A stretch of 64,000 nt of DNA from Rhodococcus sp. 14-2470-1b (GTDB lineage Bacteria > Actinomycetota > Actinomycetes > Mycobacteriales > Mycobacteriaceae), in NCBI RefSeq assembly GCF_002259415.1, contig NZ_NPFY01000006.1, positions 124,001 to 188,000 on the forward strand, in the 5' to 3' direction. Under the pieces are notes generated by a model. The model made no database searches. It was not told the origin of the DNA and worked only from the letters and a program-made list of their open reading frames with translations. Position numbers and translations under genes: made by a program. The stretch's first letter is position 1. Every line of letters begins with the position of its first letter. This document shows, one piece after another, positions 1-7,940 of this stretch.

Positions 1-305
1 GGAAGCAGCCCAAGGCGCAGCATAAAGCTCCGTCGGCTCCGCTTCTGCTTCCAGGACGTGCCTGCGGGGAATCATTTTCCACCGGCATGAGTTGAACCGA
101 TCGACAGTGTTCGATCCATGCCCCGGGTACCAACACATTGCCGCTTCGAGCGGCCTCTTGCCGAGAGGCGCACTGGCGGACACTGTCAGCGGAGCCGCCC
201 ACATTCGTGTGGGCGGCTTCTCGCGTTCACCACCCCTCGATCTGGCGTAGCGGGCACGAATTCACCTCCCCCAAGGGAGCCGGTACACTCGCACGTGCAC
301 AACTC
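1..305. other. Left-edge region with no supported gene
   Basis: I find no convincing coding region here; the short open frames have no family features. An 8-bp inverted repeat pairs positions 1-8 with 45-52 and may be the end of a terminator for a gene left of the window. A second, stronger hairpin is listed at 193-218. The stretch GTTCGATCC near 107 resembles a T-arm, but its flanks do not pair. Confidence 0.5.
193..218. terminator. Perfect 11-bp hairpin with TTCG loop
   Basis: Positions 193-203 and 208-218 are perfect reverse complements around a TTCG tetraloop, which is unusually stable in RNA. It lies about 90 bp upstream of the tRNA, so it probably ends transcription of whatever lies to its left. 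There is only a weak T-run after it. Confidence 0.6.
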
Positions 306-378
306 GCCTTCGTAGCTCAGGGGATAGAGCAACCCTCTCCTAAAGGGTAGGTCGCAGGTTCGAATCCTGCCGAGGGCA
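306..378 (+). tRNA. tRNA-Arg (anticodon CCT)
   Basis: The 73-nt cloverleaf can be drawn by hand. The acceptor GCCTTCG pairs with CGAGGGC (one G-T pair). The anticodon stem ACCCT/AGGGT encloses loop CTCCTAA with anticodon CCT, and the T-arm contains GGTTCGAATCC. The discriminator base is A378. The CCA end is not encoded, so it would be added after transcription. It reads the rare AGG arginine codon. It ends 6 bp before the stop of the convergent gene at 385. Confidence 0.95.
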
Positions 379-384
379 CTTCGG

Positions 385-1245
385 TCACTTCGCGTTCCAG
401 TGCCGTGGGCGGCCGATCTCGGCCGGTAGGCGTGTTCGTTCGTCACCCTGCGCGGAGTTCACCTGCGACTGGGTCAAAAACAGAGCACCCGAGAAATCTG
501 CTCCCTCGACCCGTGCGTCACGCAGGTCTGCTCCGAGCAGGTCGACGCCCGTGAGATCGCAGTGTCGAAGGTCCGCCGCGATAAGGCACGCGCCACGAAG
601 ATCGGCTCCGCACAGGGGCAGTCCTCGCAGGTCGATTTCAGCCAGGTCCGCGCCCGGTGTCAGCCGTGCATCCTGGTGATCCCCTTCGGCGAAGTAGCGA
701 GACCGAATTTCCTCGCTGAAATCCATCAGAAGCACCCTCACGGTGGAATGAAGGCTCTCGACATCGGCGGCGAGCACCTCCTCGGGACCTGATGCCGTCA
801 GCGCGGTGATCATGTTAGTGAGGCTGCGTGCCTCGTCCACATGATTCGAGTCGTACGTGCGCTCCCCCACTTCGGCCAAGTACCAGAGCATTTCGTGCAG
901 TAGCTTGACGGTCGTGAACGCCGCGAACATCGACTGACGCGTGTCCGGTCGATCACACCAGCCGACACCGCCGAAAAGACGTTGCGACACAGCCTGCCCT
1001 GCGCCGAAGCAGTCGAATACCGTGCACCCACGAAAACCGCGGCTGCGAAGACTGTCGTGAACAGTGCAGGAGTGATCCGACCCGAGGTGTCGACACGGTG
1101 CACCGACTGCCTTGTCCTCGGCGAAATCCGCCGATCGAGAGAATCCTAAAGCTGTGCAGCACAGGGCAAAACAGTTGCTGCAGTCTGCCCGCAGTTCAGC
1201 GCGGGAGCCGATGGCGGACGTGAAGGGAAGAGGTGTCGACGACAT
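385..1245 (-). CDS. Cys-cluster (YkgJ-like) and pentapeptide-repeat protein
   Basis: This 286-residue protein has two recognisable parts. Residues about 20-80 carry closely spaced cysteines (CSNCFALCC, later CRHL, CTVHD, CTVFDCFG), resembling the YkgJ-type zinc/iron-chelating cluster. Residues about 200-257 are pentapeptide repeats of the A(D/N)Lxx type (GADLRGACLIAADLRHCDL), which form a right-handed beta-helix. The middle is helical and unassigned. No signal peptide or membrane segment is visible, so it is probably cytoplasmic. The ATG at 1245 follows a GGAG about 10 nt upstream. Some pentapeptide proteins mimic DNA and protect gyrase, but nothing here shows that role. The function is unknown. 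Confidence 0.8.
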   Translation of the reverse strand: MSSTPLPFTSAIGSRAELRADCSNCFALCCTALGFSRSADFAEDKAVGAPCRHLGSDHSCTVHDSLRSRGFRGCTVFDCFGAGQAVSQRLFGGVGWCDRPDTRQSMFAAFTTVKLLHEMLWYLAEVGERTYDSNHVDEARSLTNMITALTASGPEEVLAADVESLHSTVRVLLMDFSEEIRSRYFAEGDHQDARLTPGADLAEIDLRGLPLCGADLRGACLIAADLRHCDLTGVDLLGADLRDARVEGADFSGALFLTQSQVNSAQGDERTRLPAEIGRPRHWNAK

Positions 1246-1470
1246 GGTGAAAGAACTCCGATGAATGGTGTTTCGGTACGGGACGGGAGCTGGGAACCCT
1301 CGATCGGGTTCCTCCCGTGGCGCACGGAATCACCACCGCGCGTGCGCGGCGTACACAGCCGTAGTGAGAGGCCTGGTTCACAGAGAATATGTGTCGATGC
1401 GCGAACGATATCAAGCCGTTCGCCGCTGAGGAAAGCACGTGGTTGCGGCGTGGGCCCGAGGCGGTTACTG

Positions 1471-1486
1471 TAGAACATACGTTCGA
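1471..1486 (+). promoter_or_regulatory. LexA (SOS) box
   Basis: TAGAACATACGTTCGA matches the actinobacterial SOS consensus TCGAAC-N4-GTTCGA at 11 of 12 specified positions. It ends 20 bp before the GTG start of the HNH gene at 1507, where LexA would block transcription. M. tuberculosis 13E12-repeat genes are known LexA targets, so site and gene fit each other. Confidence 0.8.
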
Positions 1487-1506
1487 ATGCATTCCTTGGG
1501 GGACTC

Positions 1507-2844
1507 GTGAACGCTTCAGAAGAACTCAATTTCGTGGCCCGTCTGCGCACCGGCGAGTTCGACGACGACGCAGCAGCCGGAATCGACCTCATCTCCGCGC
1601 TGGAGGACTTGAAGAATGCCGGCTCCGCGCACCAAGCCACCGTCACGGATGCCGTGGCGAACAGCATTGCCGCAGAACGTAGGGCGAAGGGTCGACCGAA
1701 GGCAGAGTGGCGCAAGGGAGTCGCGTCGCAGATCGGCCTCGCCCGTCGTGAATCACCGAACAGGGGAGGCCGGCTGTTGGGCCTCGCCCGGGCCCTCGTC
1801 CACGAAATGCCCCATACCCACGCACGCCTGCGTTCCGGTGAGCTGAACGAGTGGCGAGCAACTCTGATCGCCAGAGAAACTGCATGCTTGACCGCAGAGG
1901 ACAGGCGGTTGATCGACGAGCAACTGTGCTCCGACTCGGCAACCTTGAAGAACCTGGGAGACAACGCGATCGAGCGTCGAGCCCGGGCACTTGCAGCTGA
2001 ACTGGACCCCGCCTCCGTGGCAAGGAGGAAAGCAAGGGCGTTCGAACAACGCCGCGCGAGCACTCGGCCGCATCCCGACTTCATGTGCGAGTTCAAGGTG
2101 ATGACATCGATGGACAGAGGTGTCTCGATGTGGGCAACTCTACGAAGAGACGCCGACTCCTTGGTCGGTGTGGGGGACGAACGTCGCACCCGCGATCAGA
2201 TCATGGCCGACCTCGCGTTCGAGCGCATCACCGGTACAGCGCGCGCAGCCTCGGGGGCCGCGGTGTCGGTCAACCTCGTCATCTCCGACGAGACGCTGTT
2301 CGGACACGACTCGAAGCCGGCTCATCTGAGCGGCTACGGCGAGATCCCCGCGTCGATCGCACGCAAGCTCGTCGCCGACGCCGCCGCATCACCCGTGCGC
2401 ACCGAGCTGCGCAAGCTGTACGCGGAACCACTCTCCGGCGCTCTGACCGCGATGGAATCCAAGGCGCGGAGCTTTCCCACAGCGTTGGCCACGCTGATCG
2501 ACGTGCGTGACCGAACGTGCCGCACACCGTGGTGCGACGCCCCGATACGTCACCGCGACCACATTCGTTCGCACGCACACGGCGGTGCAACCAGTGCGCA
2601 CAACGGAGCGGGATTGTGCGCCGCGTGCAACTACGCCAAAGAAGCCGACGGGTGGACGTCCACACCGAAGCGAGCGGAGCCGCGGGCGATCCATGTCTAC
2701 GACTTCGAGACTCCAACCGGGCACAGGTACAGCTCTCAGGCGCCCCCGATGCCGGTCGCCCGACGGTATTGCTCGTTCGTCGAACACGAGTTCGCCGAGG
2801 AATACGCGGCAAAACTGCTGGCGACGATCCACAGAGCTGCCTGA
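1507..2844 (+). CDS. DUF222/13E12-family HNH endonuclease-like protein
   Basis: The 445-residue protein has the arrangement of the mycobacterial 13E12 repeat family: a long helical DUF222 region (about residues 30-320) and a C-terminal HNH nuclease motif at about 336-380, with CRTPWCDAPIRHRDHI, then HGGATSAHNG and CAACNYAKE. The paired cysteines probably bind zinc, and the HRDHI histidines would form the beta-beta-alpha metal site. These proteins occur in many copies per genome in this order, and their substrate is not known. A GGGGGA motif precedes the GTG start. The SOS box just upstream implies induction by DNA damage. It is full length with an intact HNH site. Confidence 0.9.
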   Translation: MNASEELNFVARLRTGEFDDDAAAGIDLISALEDLKNAGSAHQATVTDAVANSIAAERRAKGRPKAEWRKGVASQIGLARRESPNRGGRLLGLARALVHEMPHTHARLRSGELNEWRATLIARETACLTAEDRRLIDEQLCSDSATLKNLGDNAIERRARALAAELDPASVARRKARAFEQRRASTRPHPDFMCEFKVMTSMDRGVSMWATLRRDADSLVGVGDERRTRDQIMADLAFERITGTARAASGAAVSVNLVISDETLFGHDSKPAHLSGYGEIPASIARKLVADAAASPVRTELRKLYAEPLSGALTAMESKARSFPTALATLIDVRDRTCRTPWCDAPIRHRDHIRSHAHGGATSAHNGAGLCAACNYAKEADGWTSTPKRAEPRAIHVYDFETPTGHRYSSQAPPMPVARRYCSFVEHEFAEEYAAKLLATIHRAA

Positions 2845-3096
2845 TACGTCACTCCGGGAAGGCGATGGAGGGTTCAGCGGTTACACTGGGCAACGGTGTG
2901 TGTAGCTGCACGCCAGACGTCGTGGAATGCTTCAACTTCCGCCCGGCTTCGGCCGTGTTGTCCATGTGCACCCTGCACAGGCTTTTCTTACGGCGATCGA
3001 AATTGCCCACCGGCAGTCTCGCCAACCTTGCACTCACAGGTCACAGCAGTGAACCTTGCGGTGCAGCACCATGCCCGAAAGGCGCAACCCATCACT

Positions 3097-4602
3097 ATGA
3101 CTACCTTTGCTTCACTCGGTGTGCCGAATGCACTCGCCGAGGCACTTGCAGCACAAGGCAAGACCGAGCCCTTCCCCATCCAGGCCGACACTCTTCCCGA
3201 CACCCTCGCCGGACGCGACGTGCTCGGACGTGGAAAGACCGGAAGTGGCAAGACCCTCGCGTTCTCCATTCCCATGGTCGCTCGCCTCGCCGGCCAGCTC
3301 GCGGGAAACCGCAAGCCCGGTCGTCCGCGCGGACTGATCCTGGCCCCCACTCGTGAACTCGCGACCCAGATCGCCGTCGCCATCGAGCCGCTGGCGGCCG
3401 CCTACAAGCTGAAGGTCACCACGATCTTCGGCGGTGTGTCCCAGGGCCGCCAGGTATCCGCCTTGAACGCCGGAGTCGACATCGTCGTCGCCTGCCCGGG
3501 ACGCCTCGAAGACCTGATGAAGCAGCGCCACGTCAGCCTCGACGGCGTGCAGATCACCGTCCTCGACGAGGCCGACCACATGGCCGATCTCGGCTTTCTT
3601 CCCGTCGTGACCCGGATCCTCGCTGCCACACCGCAGAAGGGACAGCGGTTGCTGTTCTCCGCGACGCTGGACAACGGAGTCGACAAGCTCGTCAAGCGAT
3701 TCCTCACCGACCAGGTCACACACTCCGTCGACGAAGCAACGTCGCACGTCGAAGCCATGACCCACAGCGTGTTCGAGGTCGACGGCGTCGAGGCGAAGAA
3801 GAAGCTCGTGCAGCAGTTGGCGTCGGGCACCGGCCGCCGGATCCTGTTCATGCGCACCAAGCACCAGGCACGCAAGCTTGCCAAGCAGCTCACCGAGGCA
3901 GGTATCCCGTCGGTGGACCTCCACGGCAACCTGTCTCAGGCTGCCCGTGACCGTAACCTGCTCGCGTTCTCGTCGGGCACCGCTCGAGTTCTCGTCGCTA
4001 CCGACGTCGCGGCTCGCGGAGTGCACGTCGACGACGTTCAGCTCGTCGTGCACGTCGACCCGCCTGCCGAGCACAAGGCCTACCTGCACCGCTCGGGCCG
4101 TACCGCCCGTGCCGGAAGCGCAGGCGACGTCGTCACCGTCGTCCTTCCCGAGCAGCGCAAGGACACTGCCGTGCTGCTTCGCAAGGCCGCGATCACGGTG
4201 ACTCCCGTACGCGTCACGGCAGATTCACCGCAGGTTGCCGAACTCGTCGGTGAGCAGGCTCGCTACGTCGAGCCTGCACCGAAGGCAGCCCCGCAGCCGC
4301 AGCGTCAGGGAACCCCTCGGCCACGCAACGGCGCACCCCGCGGCGGCAGCGCTCGCGGTGGCAGCGCTCGCGGTGGCAGCGCTCGCGGTGGCAGCGCTCG
4401 CGGTGGCAGTGTTCGTGGCGCCGGTCAAGGTGACCGCACGCAGTCCGGGCAGCAGACCCGTTCAGGTCAGGCGCGTTCCGGACAGGGACAGCCGAGCCAG
4501 GGACGGTCCAGCCAGGGACAACCGGATCAGCGGCAGCACGCTGCAGGCGGTGGCCGTCGTCGCAGGCCCGCAGGCCCGGCCACGAGCCAACGAACCAGGT
4601 AG
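3097..4602 (+). CDS. DEAD-box ATP-dependent RNA helicase (RhlE-like)
   Basis: This 501-residue RNA helicase unwinds structured RNA using ATP. The motifs appear in order: Q-motif region (FPIQADTLP), Walker A GRGKTGSGKT (about 44-53), PTRELA, GG, DEAD as VLDEADHM, SAT (LFSATL), then RVLVATDVAARG and HRSGRTARAG. After about residue 400 the tail is basic and low in complexity, with five Arg-Gly-Gly-Ser-Ala units followed by Gln/Ser/Gly-rich sequence, typical of RNA-binding tails. I chose the ATG at 3097 because MTTFASLG begins the normal helicase N-terminus; the frame is open upstream but has no family sequence. A leader of about 250 bp precedes it, and a strong terminator follows. Confidence 0.92.
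   Translation: MTTFASLGVPNALAEALAAQGKTEPFPIQADTLPDTLAGRDVLGRGKTGSGKTLAFSIPMVARLAGQLAGNRKPGRPRGLILAPTRELATQIAVAIEPLAAAYKLKVTTIFGGVSQGRQVSALNAGVDIVVACPGRLEDLMKQRHVSLDGVQITVLDEADHMADLGFLPVVTRILAATPQKGQRLLFSATLDNGVDKLVKRFLTDQVTHSVDEATSHVEAMTHSVFEVDGVEAKKKLVQQLASGTGRRILFMRTKHQARKLAKQLTEAGIPSVDLHGNLSQAARDRNLLAFSSGTARVLVATDVAARGVHVDDVQLVVHVDPPAEHKAYLHRSGRTARAGSAGDVVTVVLPEQRKDTAVLLRKAAITVTPVRVTADSPQVAELVGEQARYVEPAPKAAPQPQRQGTPRPRNGAPRGGSARGGSARGGSARGGSARGGSVRGAGQGDRTQSGQQTRSGQARSGQGQPSQGRSSQGQPDQRQHAAGGGRRRRPAGPATSQRTR
4339..4413 (+). repeat. Five tandem 15-bp repeats in helicase tail
   Basis: Five consecutive copies of CGCGGTGGCAGCGCT, with changes only in the first and last copies, encode five RGGSA-type units. 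The three inner copies are identical in DNA, which suggests recent expansion by slippage. Unit number may vary between strains without breaking the frame. Confidence 0.9.
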
Positions 4603-4629
4603 TCGGACTCAGACCGACCCGATGACATG

Positions 4630-4664
4630 AACAAGAGCACCCGACCTTCTCGGGTGCTCTTGTT
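4630..4664. terminator. Rho-independent terminator, 15-bp perfect stem
   Basis: Positions 4630-4644 and 4650-4664 pair perfectly around a 5-nt loop, 27 bp after the helicase stop, and TTGTTGTGT follows. It could serve both the helicase and the convergent acetyltransferase gene, whose stop is at 4695. Confidence 0.9.
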
Positions 4665-4694
4665 GTGTATCGGGTGTTCTCGATCAGGTCTGGG

Positions 4695-5147
4695 CTACAG
4701 CGTGCGTTCGAAACAGATGGATGTCGGCGAGTCGATATAGGGCCCGAATCCGTCGATGCGGGAGTACCCCTCGCGCTCGTAGAAGCGAACGGCATCGGGT
4801 TGTCCGGATCCGGTCTCCAGTTTCAGGACACGGATCCCCATGTTTCGGGCACTGGTTTCCAACTGTCGCAGAATCGCCACCGATGCGCCGCGTCCGCGTT
4901 CGGGTGGGATGACGTACATCCGTTTGATTTCCGCTTCACCCTCGTCGAGCAGCCGCAGGGCTCCGCATCCGATTCCGACGCGGGTGTCGTCGCGTGCGAC
5001 GACGAACACCGCGATGTCTTCGGAGGTCGGAGCGACGCCGGGTTCGTGACTGCTGTTGCCGTACCGCGCGTCCAGTTCGGCGCGTTGTGCTGCGCGCAAT
5101 TGCGCGCCGACGGGGGTTTCCCAGTCCTCTTCGTCGACTGTAATCAC
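4695..5147 (-). CDS. GNAT-family N-acetyltransferase
   Basis: This 150-residue single-domain GNAT enzyme would transfer an acetyl group from acetyl-CoA to an amine; the substrate is not evident. The CoA pyrophosphate-binding motif is PPERGRGAS (about 81-89), preceded by the strand EIKRMYVIP. A late DAVRFYEREGY motif is typical of the family's C-terminal strands. The length is normal. It is divergent from the ECF transporter gene with 65 bp between the starts, so both promoters must lie there. Confidence 0.85.
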   Translation of the reverse strand: MITVDEEDWETPVGAQLRAAQRAELDARYGNSSHEPGVAPTSEDIAVFVVARDDTRVGIGCGALRLLDEGEAEIKRMYVIPPERGRGASVAILRQLETSARNMGIRVLKLETGSGQPDAVRFYEREGYSRIDGFGPYIDSPTSICFERTL

Positions 5148-5212
5148 GGTGCTGTGCCTCTTTCGTTCGCCGAGCGTGAAACGCCCATCTCGGTTGCTGG
5201 CACACTGGACAA

Positions 5213-7210
5213 GTGACAGTCAGCCCCGCCGAGCCTCGCACGTCCGGGGCGCTCTCGCCTACCGAGTTGGCCACGGCAGCGGTGATGAGCAGTTTTGCGG
5301 TCGCCCTGTCGGTCGTAGCGATTCTGGTTCCCATGGCCACAGCTCTTCAGATCGTCGCGGCCGTGCCGATGGCTGTCGTGGTGCAGCGTCACCGCACCCG
5401 GGCCCTCGTGGCAGCCGCGGTTGCGGGGGTGCTCGTGGCGTTCGTCGCAGCCGGCACCACCACCGCATTCACCGTCGCCATGTCCGCAATTCTGGGTGGC
5501 CTCGTCGGCCGGGCCAAACGAAGGAAGCAGGGACTGCTGTCCGTTCTGGCCACGTCGATGGTGGTGGGTCCGGCAATCGGGGCGATCATGGTCGGCCTGC
5601 TACTGATTCTGTCGCCACTACGAGAGCTGTTTCTGCGGACCATCGAGAACACCGTGGAAGGCCTGGCCCGCTTGATGTCTCGGGCCGACTTCCTCGTCAC
5701 GCCCGCGAATGTTCTGCGGGACAGCGTCGGCACCATCCTCGATTACTGGTGGTGGTGGATTCTCGGCACGACCACACTGTCGATCGTCTTCGGCGCCCTG
5801 TTCGCCTGGCTGATCCTGGGTGCCGTTCTGGATCGCCTCGCCACCATCCCGGTGATCGACCGACTGCCCGTCGCGACGGAGGGTGCCGTCGGGCCTCTCC
5901 CAGTGCAACTGCGCAGCGTCGGATTCCGTTATCCAGACAGCACATTCGCAGCACTGGACAACATCGACCTGCGGATCGAGTTCGGCGAGTTCGTTGCCGT
6001 CGTCGGACACAACGGGTCGGGCAAATCGACGCTCGCACGCATCCTTGCGGGCCGCGAGCCGACGTCGGGGACCGTGGAACGCCCGGGCACAGCCGGACTC
6101 GGACTGACCGGAGGAACAGCCATAGTGCTGCAACGACCGGAAAGCCAGGTGCTGGGCAGCCGCGTCGCGGACGACGTCGTGTGGGGACTCCCGCCCGGCT
6201 ACGACATCGACGTCGAATCCGTACTGTCCGAAGTCGGGCTGGCAGGTCTGGGCGAGCGGGACACGTCGTCGTTGTCCGGCGGCCAGCTGCAACGACTTGC
6301 CGTGGCGTCGGCCCTGGCTCGGCGTCCCGCCCTTCTCATCGCCGACGAGGCCACCGCGATGATCGACGCGGAGGGCCGCGAAAGTCTGGTGGCATTGCTT
6401 GCGGCACTCCCGAGGCGGCACCGGATGTCCGTCGTGCTCGTCACACATCAGGAATTGGAGACGGTGGCTGCCGATCGCGTCGTACATTTGCACGGCGGGT
6501 TCCAGGTCGCACACGCGCCCGATTGGATGCGCGGGCAATTCGCCTACTCCGCGGACGCTTTCCGCACCGGTGCGACCCTCATGACGTTGACCGGCGTCGC
6601 CCACACCTACAACCGCCGGACGCCGTGGTCTCAGGACGCCTTGAACGGAATCGACCTGTCCATCGCCAAGGGCGACGGCATCCTCGTCCTCGGCGGCAAC
6701 GGATCCGGCAAGTCGACGCTGGCCTGGATCCTCGCCGGGTTGACGTCACCCTCGGCAGGCACCGCGCAGTTGGAGGGCCGTGATATCGCCGACGACGTCG
6801 GTGCCGTCGGCCTCGCCTTCCAGCATTCTCGTCTGCAACTGCAGCGACGGACGGTCGCCGAGGACATCGAGTCCGCAGGAGGCCCGGAGGTGGGATCGGC
6901 CAAGGTGTCGGTGGCCATGGACGCCGTCGGGCTGGATCGCGCACTCGCGAGCCGCGAGATCGACTCGCTCAGCGGCGGGCAGATGCGTCGCGTCGTGATA
7001 GCGGGACTGATCGTGAACAGACCTCGAATTCTCGTGCTCGACGAGCCACTCGCCGGCTTGGATCCGCCCGGCCGAACGGAGATCATCGACGTGCTCGGGT
7101 CACTGCGACGACAAGGGATTGCCATCGTGGTGATCTCGCACGACGTCGACGGTATGGACCGAATCTGCGACCGGACGGTCGTCCTCGACGCAGGCAGGGT
7201 CGCGTCATGA
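5213..7210 (+). CDS. ECF-type transporter: S-like membrane domain fused to two ATPase domains
   Basis: The 665-residue protein starts with about six membrane helices (residues 20-215), with a WWWW run near 180, resembling a substrate-capture S or DUF2232-type region. Two complete ABC ATPase domains follow. The first has Walker A GHNGSGKST (about 265) and signature LSGGQLQR (about 353). The second has GGNGSGKST (about 494), LSGGQMRR (about 585) and Walker B ILVLDEP. M. tuberculosis Rv2326c has the same organisation. It overlaps the next gene, an EcfT-like permease, by 4 bp, so the two genes supply a whole energy-coupling-factor importer. The start is GTG. The substrate cannot be read; no riboswitch is visible in the short upstream gap. 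Confidence 0.85.
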   Translation: MTVSPAEPRTSGALSPTELATAAVMSSFAVALSVVAILVPMATALQIVAAVPMAVVVQRHRTRALVAAAVAGVLVAFVAAGTTTAFTVAMSAILGGLVGRAKRRKQGLLSVLATSMVVGPAIGAIMVGLLLILSPLRELFLRTIENTVEGLARLMSRADFLVTPANVLRDSVGTILDYWWWWILGTTTLSIVFGALFAWLILGAVLDRLATIPVIDRLPVATEGAVGPLPVQLRSVGFRYPDSTFAALDNIDLRIEFGEFVAVVGHNGSGKSTLARILAGREPTSGTVERPGTAGLGLTGGTAIVLQRPESQVLGSRVADDVVWGLPPGYDIDVESVLSEVGLAGLGERDTSSLSGGQLQRLAVASALARRPALLIADEATAMIDAEGRESLVALLAALPRRHRMSVVLVTHQELETVAADRVVHLHGGFQVAHAPDWMRGQFAYSADAFRTGATLMTLTGVAHTYNRRTPWSQDALNGIDLSIAKGDGILVLGGNGSGKSTLAWILAGLTSPSAGTAQLEGRDIADDVGAVGLAFQHSRLQLQRRTVAEDIESAGGPEVGSAKVSVAMDAVGLDRALASREIDSLSGGQMRRVVIAGLIVNRPRILVLDEPLAGLDPPGRTEIIDVLGSLRRQGIAIVVISHDVDGMDRICDRTVVLDAGRVAS

Positions 7211-7938
7211 CCACAGTCGTGCTTCGTCAGGTGCCCGGTTCCTCGCCCATCCATCGACTCTGGGCGGGCACGAAACTGATCGCGGTGCTGCTGATCAGCA
7301 TCACGATCGTCGTCGCACCGTCCTGGGCGTCCATCGGACTCGTCGTCGGAGTGCTGGTCGTCGCGGGGGTCATCGGCCGAGTTCCGCCGACCGCCGTGCC
7401 GCGGCCTCCGTGGTGGATCTGGGCGCTGTTCCTCGTCGGCGCACTCATCAACCTTCCACTCGGTCTGGATGCGGTGCTGTTGTTCCTCCGTTCGACCGTC
7501 TTCGCATTCGTCCTGCTGGGGGCCTCGATGATGATCGGGTGGACGACGTCGATGAGCGACATCGCACCCGCAGTCGCCATACTCGTCTCGCCGCTGAAGA
7601 AGCTGAAATTGCCGGTCGACGAATGGGCCGCGACCCTGGCGCTGTGCCTGCGGTCGCTACCCCTGCTCATCGACGAGATGCGCACGATGATCGCTGCCCG
7701 CAAGCTCCGGCCGAAATCGGTGCTCAACAGCGCGTCGGACAACTCGATCGTCGACCTGATCACCGCGACGATGTCGATCGCCATCCGTCGGGCGACGGAA
7801 ATGGGCGAGGCCATCACCGCTCGCGGCGGCACCGGTCAGATCACCGCACATCCGAGTCGACCCGGCCTGTCCGACGCCCTCGCCCTCGCCGTCGTCGCAC
7901 TGTGCTGCACAGCCGGGATCGTGCTGACGTTCGTCTAG
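7207..7938 (+). CDS. EcfT/CbiQ-like transmembrane coupling protein
   Basis: This 243-residue membrane protein of the CbiQ/EcfT family would couple ATP hydrolysis by the fused ATPases to movement of the substrate-binding domain. It has about five hydrophobic helices. The cytoplasmic coupling region contains the RSLPLLIDEMRTMIAARKLR motif (about 148-170), with the Arg/Ala pattern that contacts the ATPases, and a second motif near RRATEMGEAITARGG. It overlaps the preceding gene by ATGA, so translation is coupled. The homolog is Rv2325c. It ends 2 bp before the convergent VWA gene. Confidence 0.88.
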   Translation: MTTVVLRQVPGSSPIHRLWAGTKLIAVLLISITIVVAPSWASIGLVVGVLVVAGVIGRVPPTAVPRPPWWIWALFLVGALINLPLGLDAVLLFLRSTVFAFVLLGASMMIGWTTSMSDIAPAVAILVSPLKKLKLPVDEWAATLALCLRSLPLLIDEMRTMIAARKLRPKSVLNSASDNSIVDLITATMSIAIRRATEMGEAITARGGTGQITAHPSRPGLSDALALAVVALCCTAGIVLTFV

Positions 7939-7940
7939 GA

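Noticed and set aside
101..125. A tRNA T-arm-like stretch (GTTCGATCC).
   Set aside because: Its flanks do not form a T-stem, and no acceptor or anticodon stem can be drawn.
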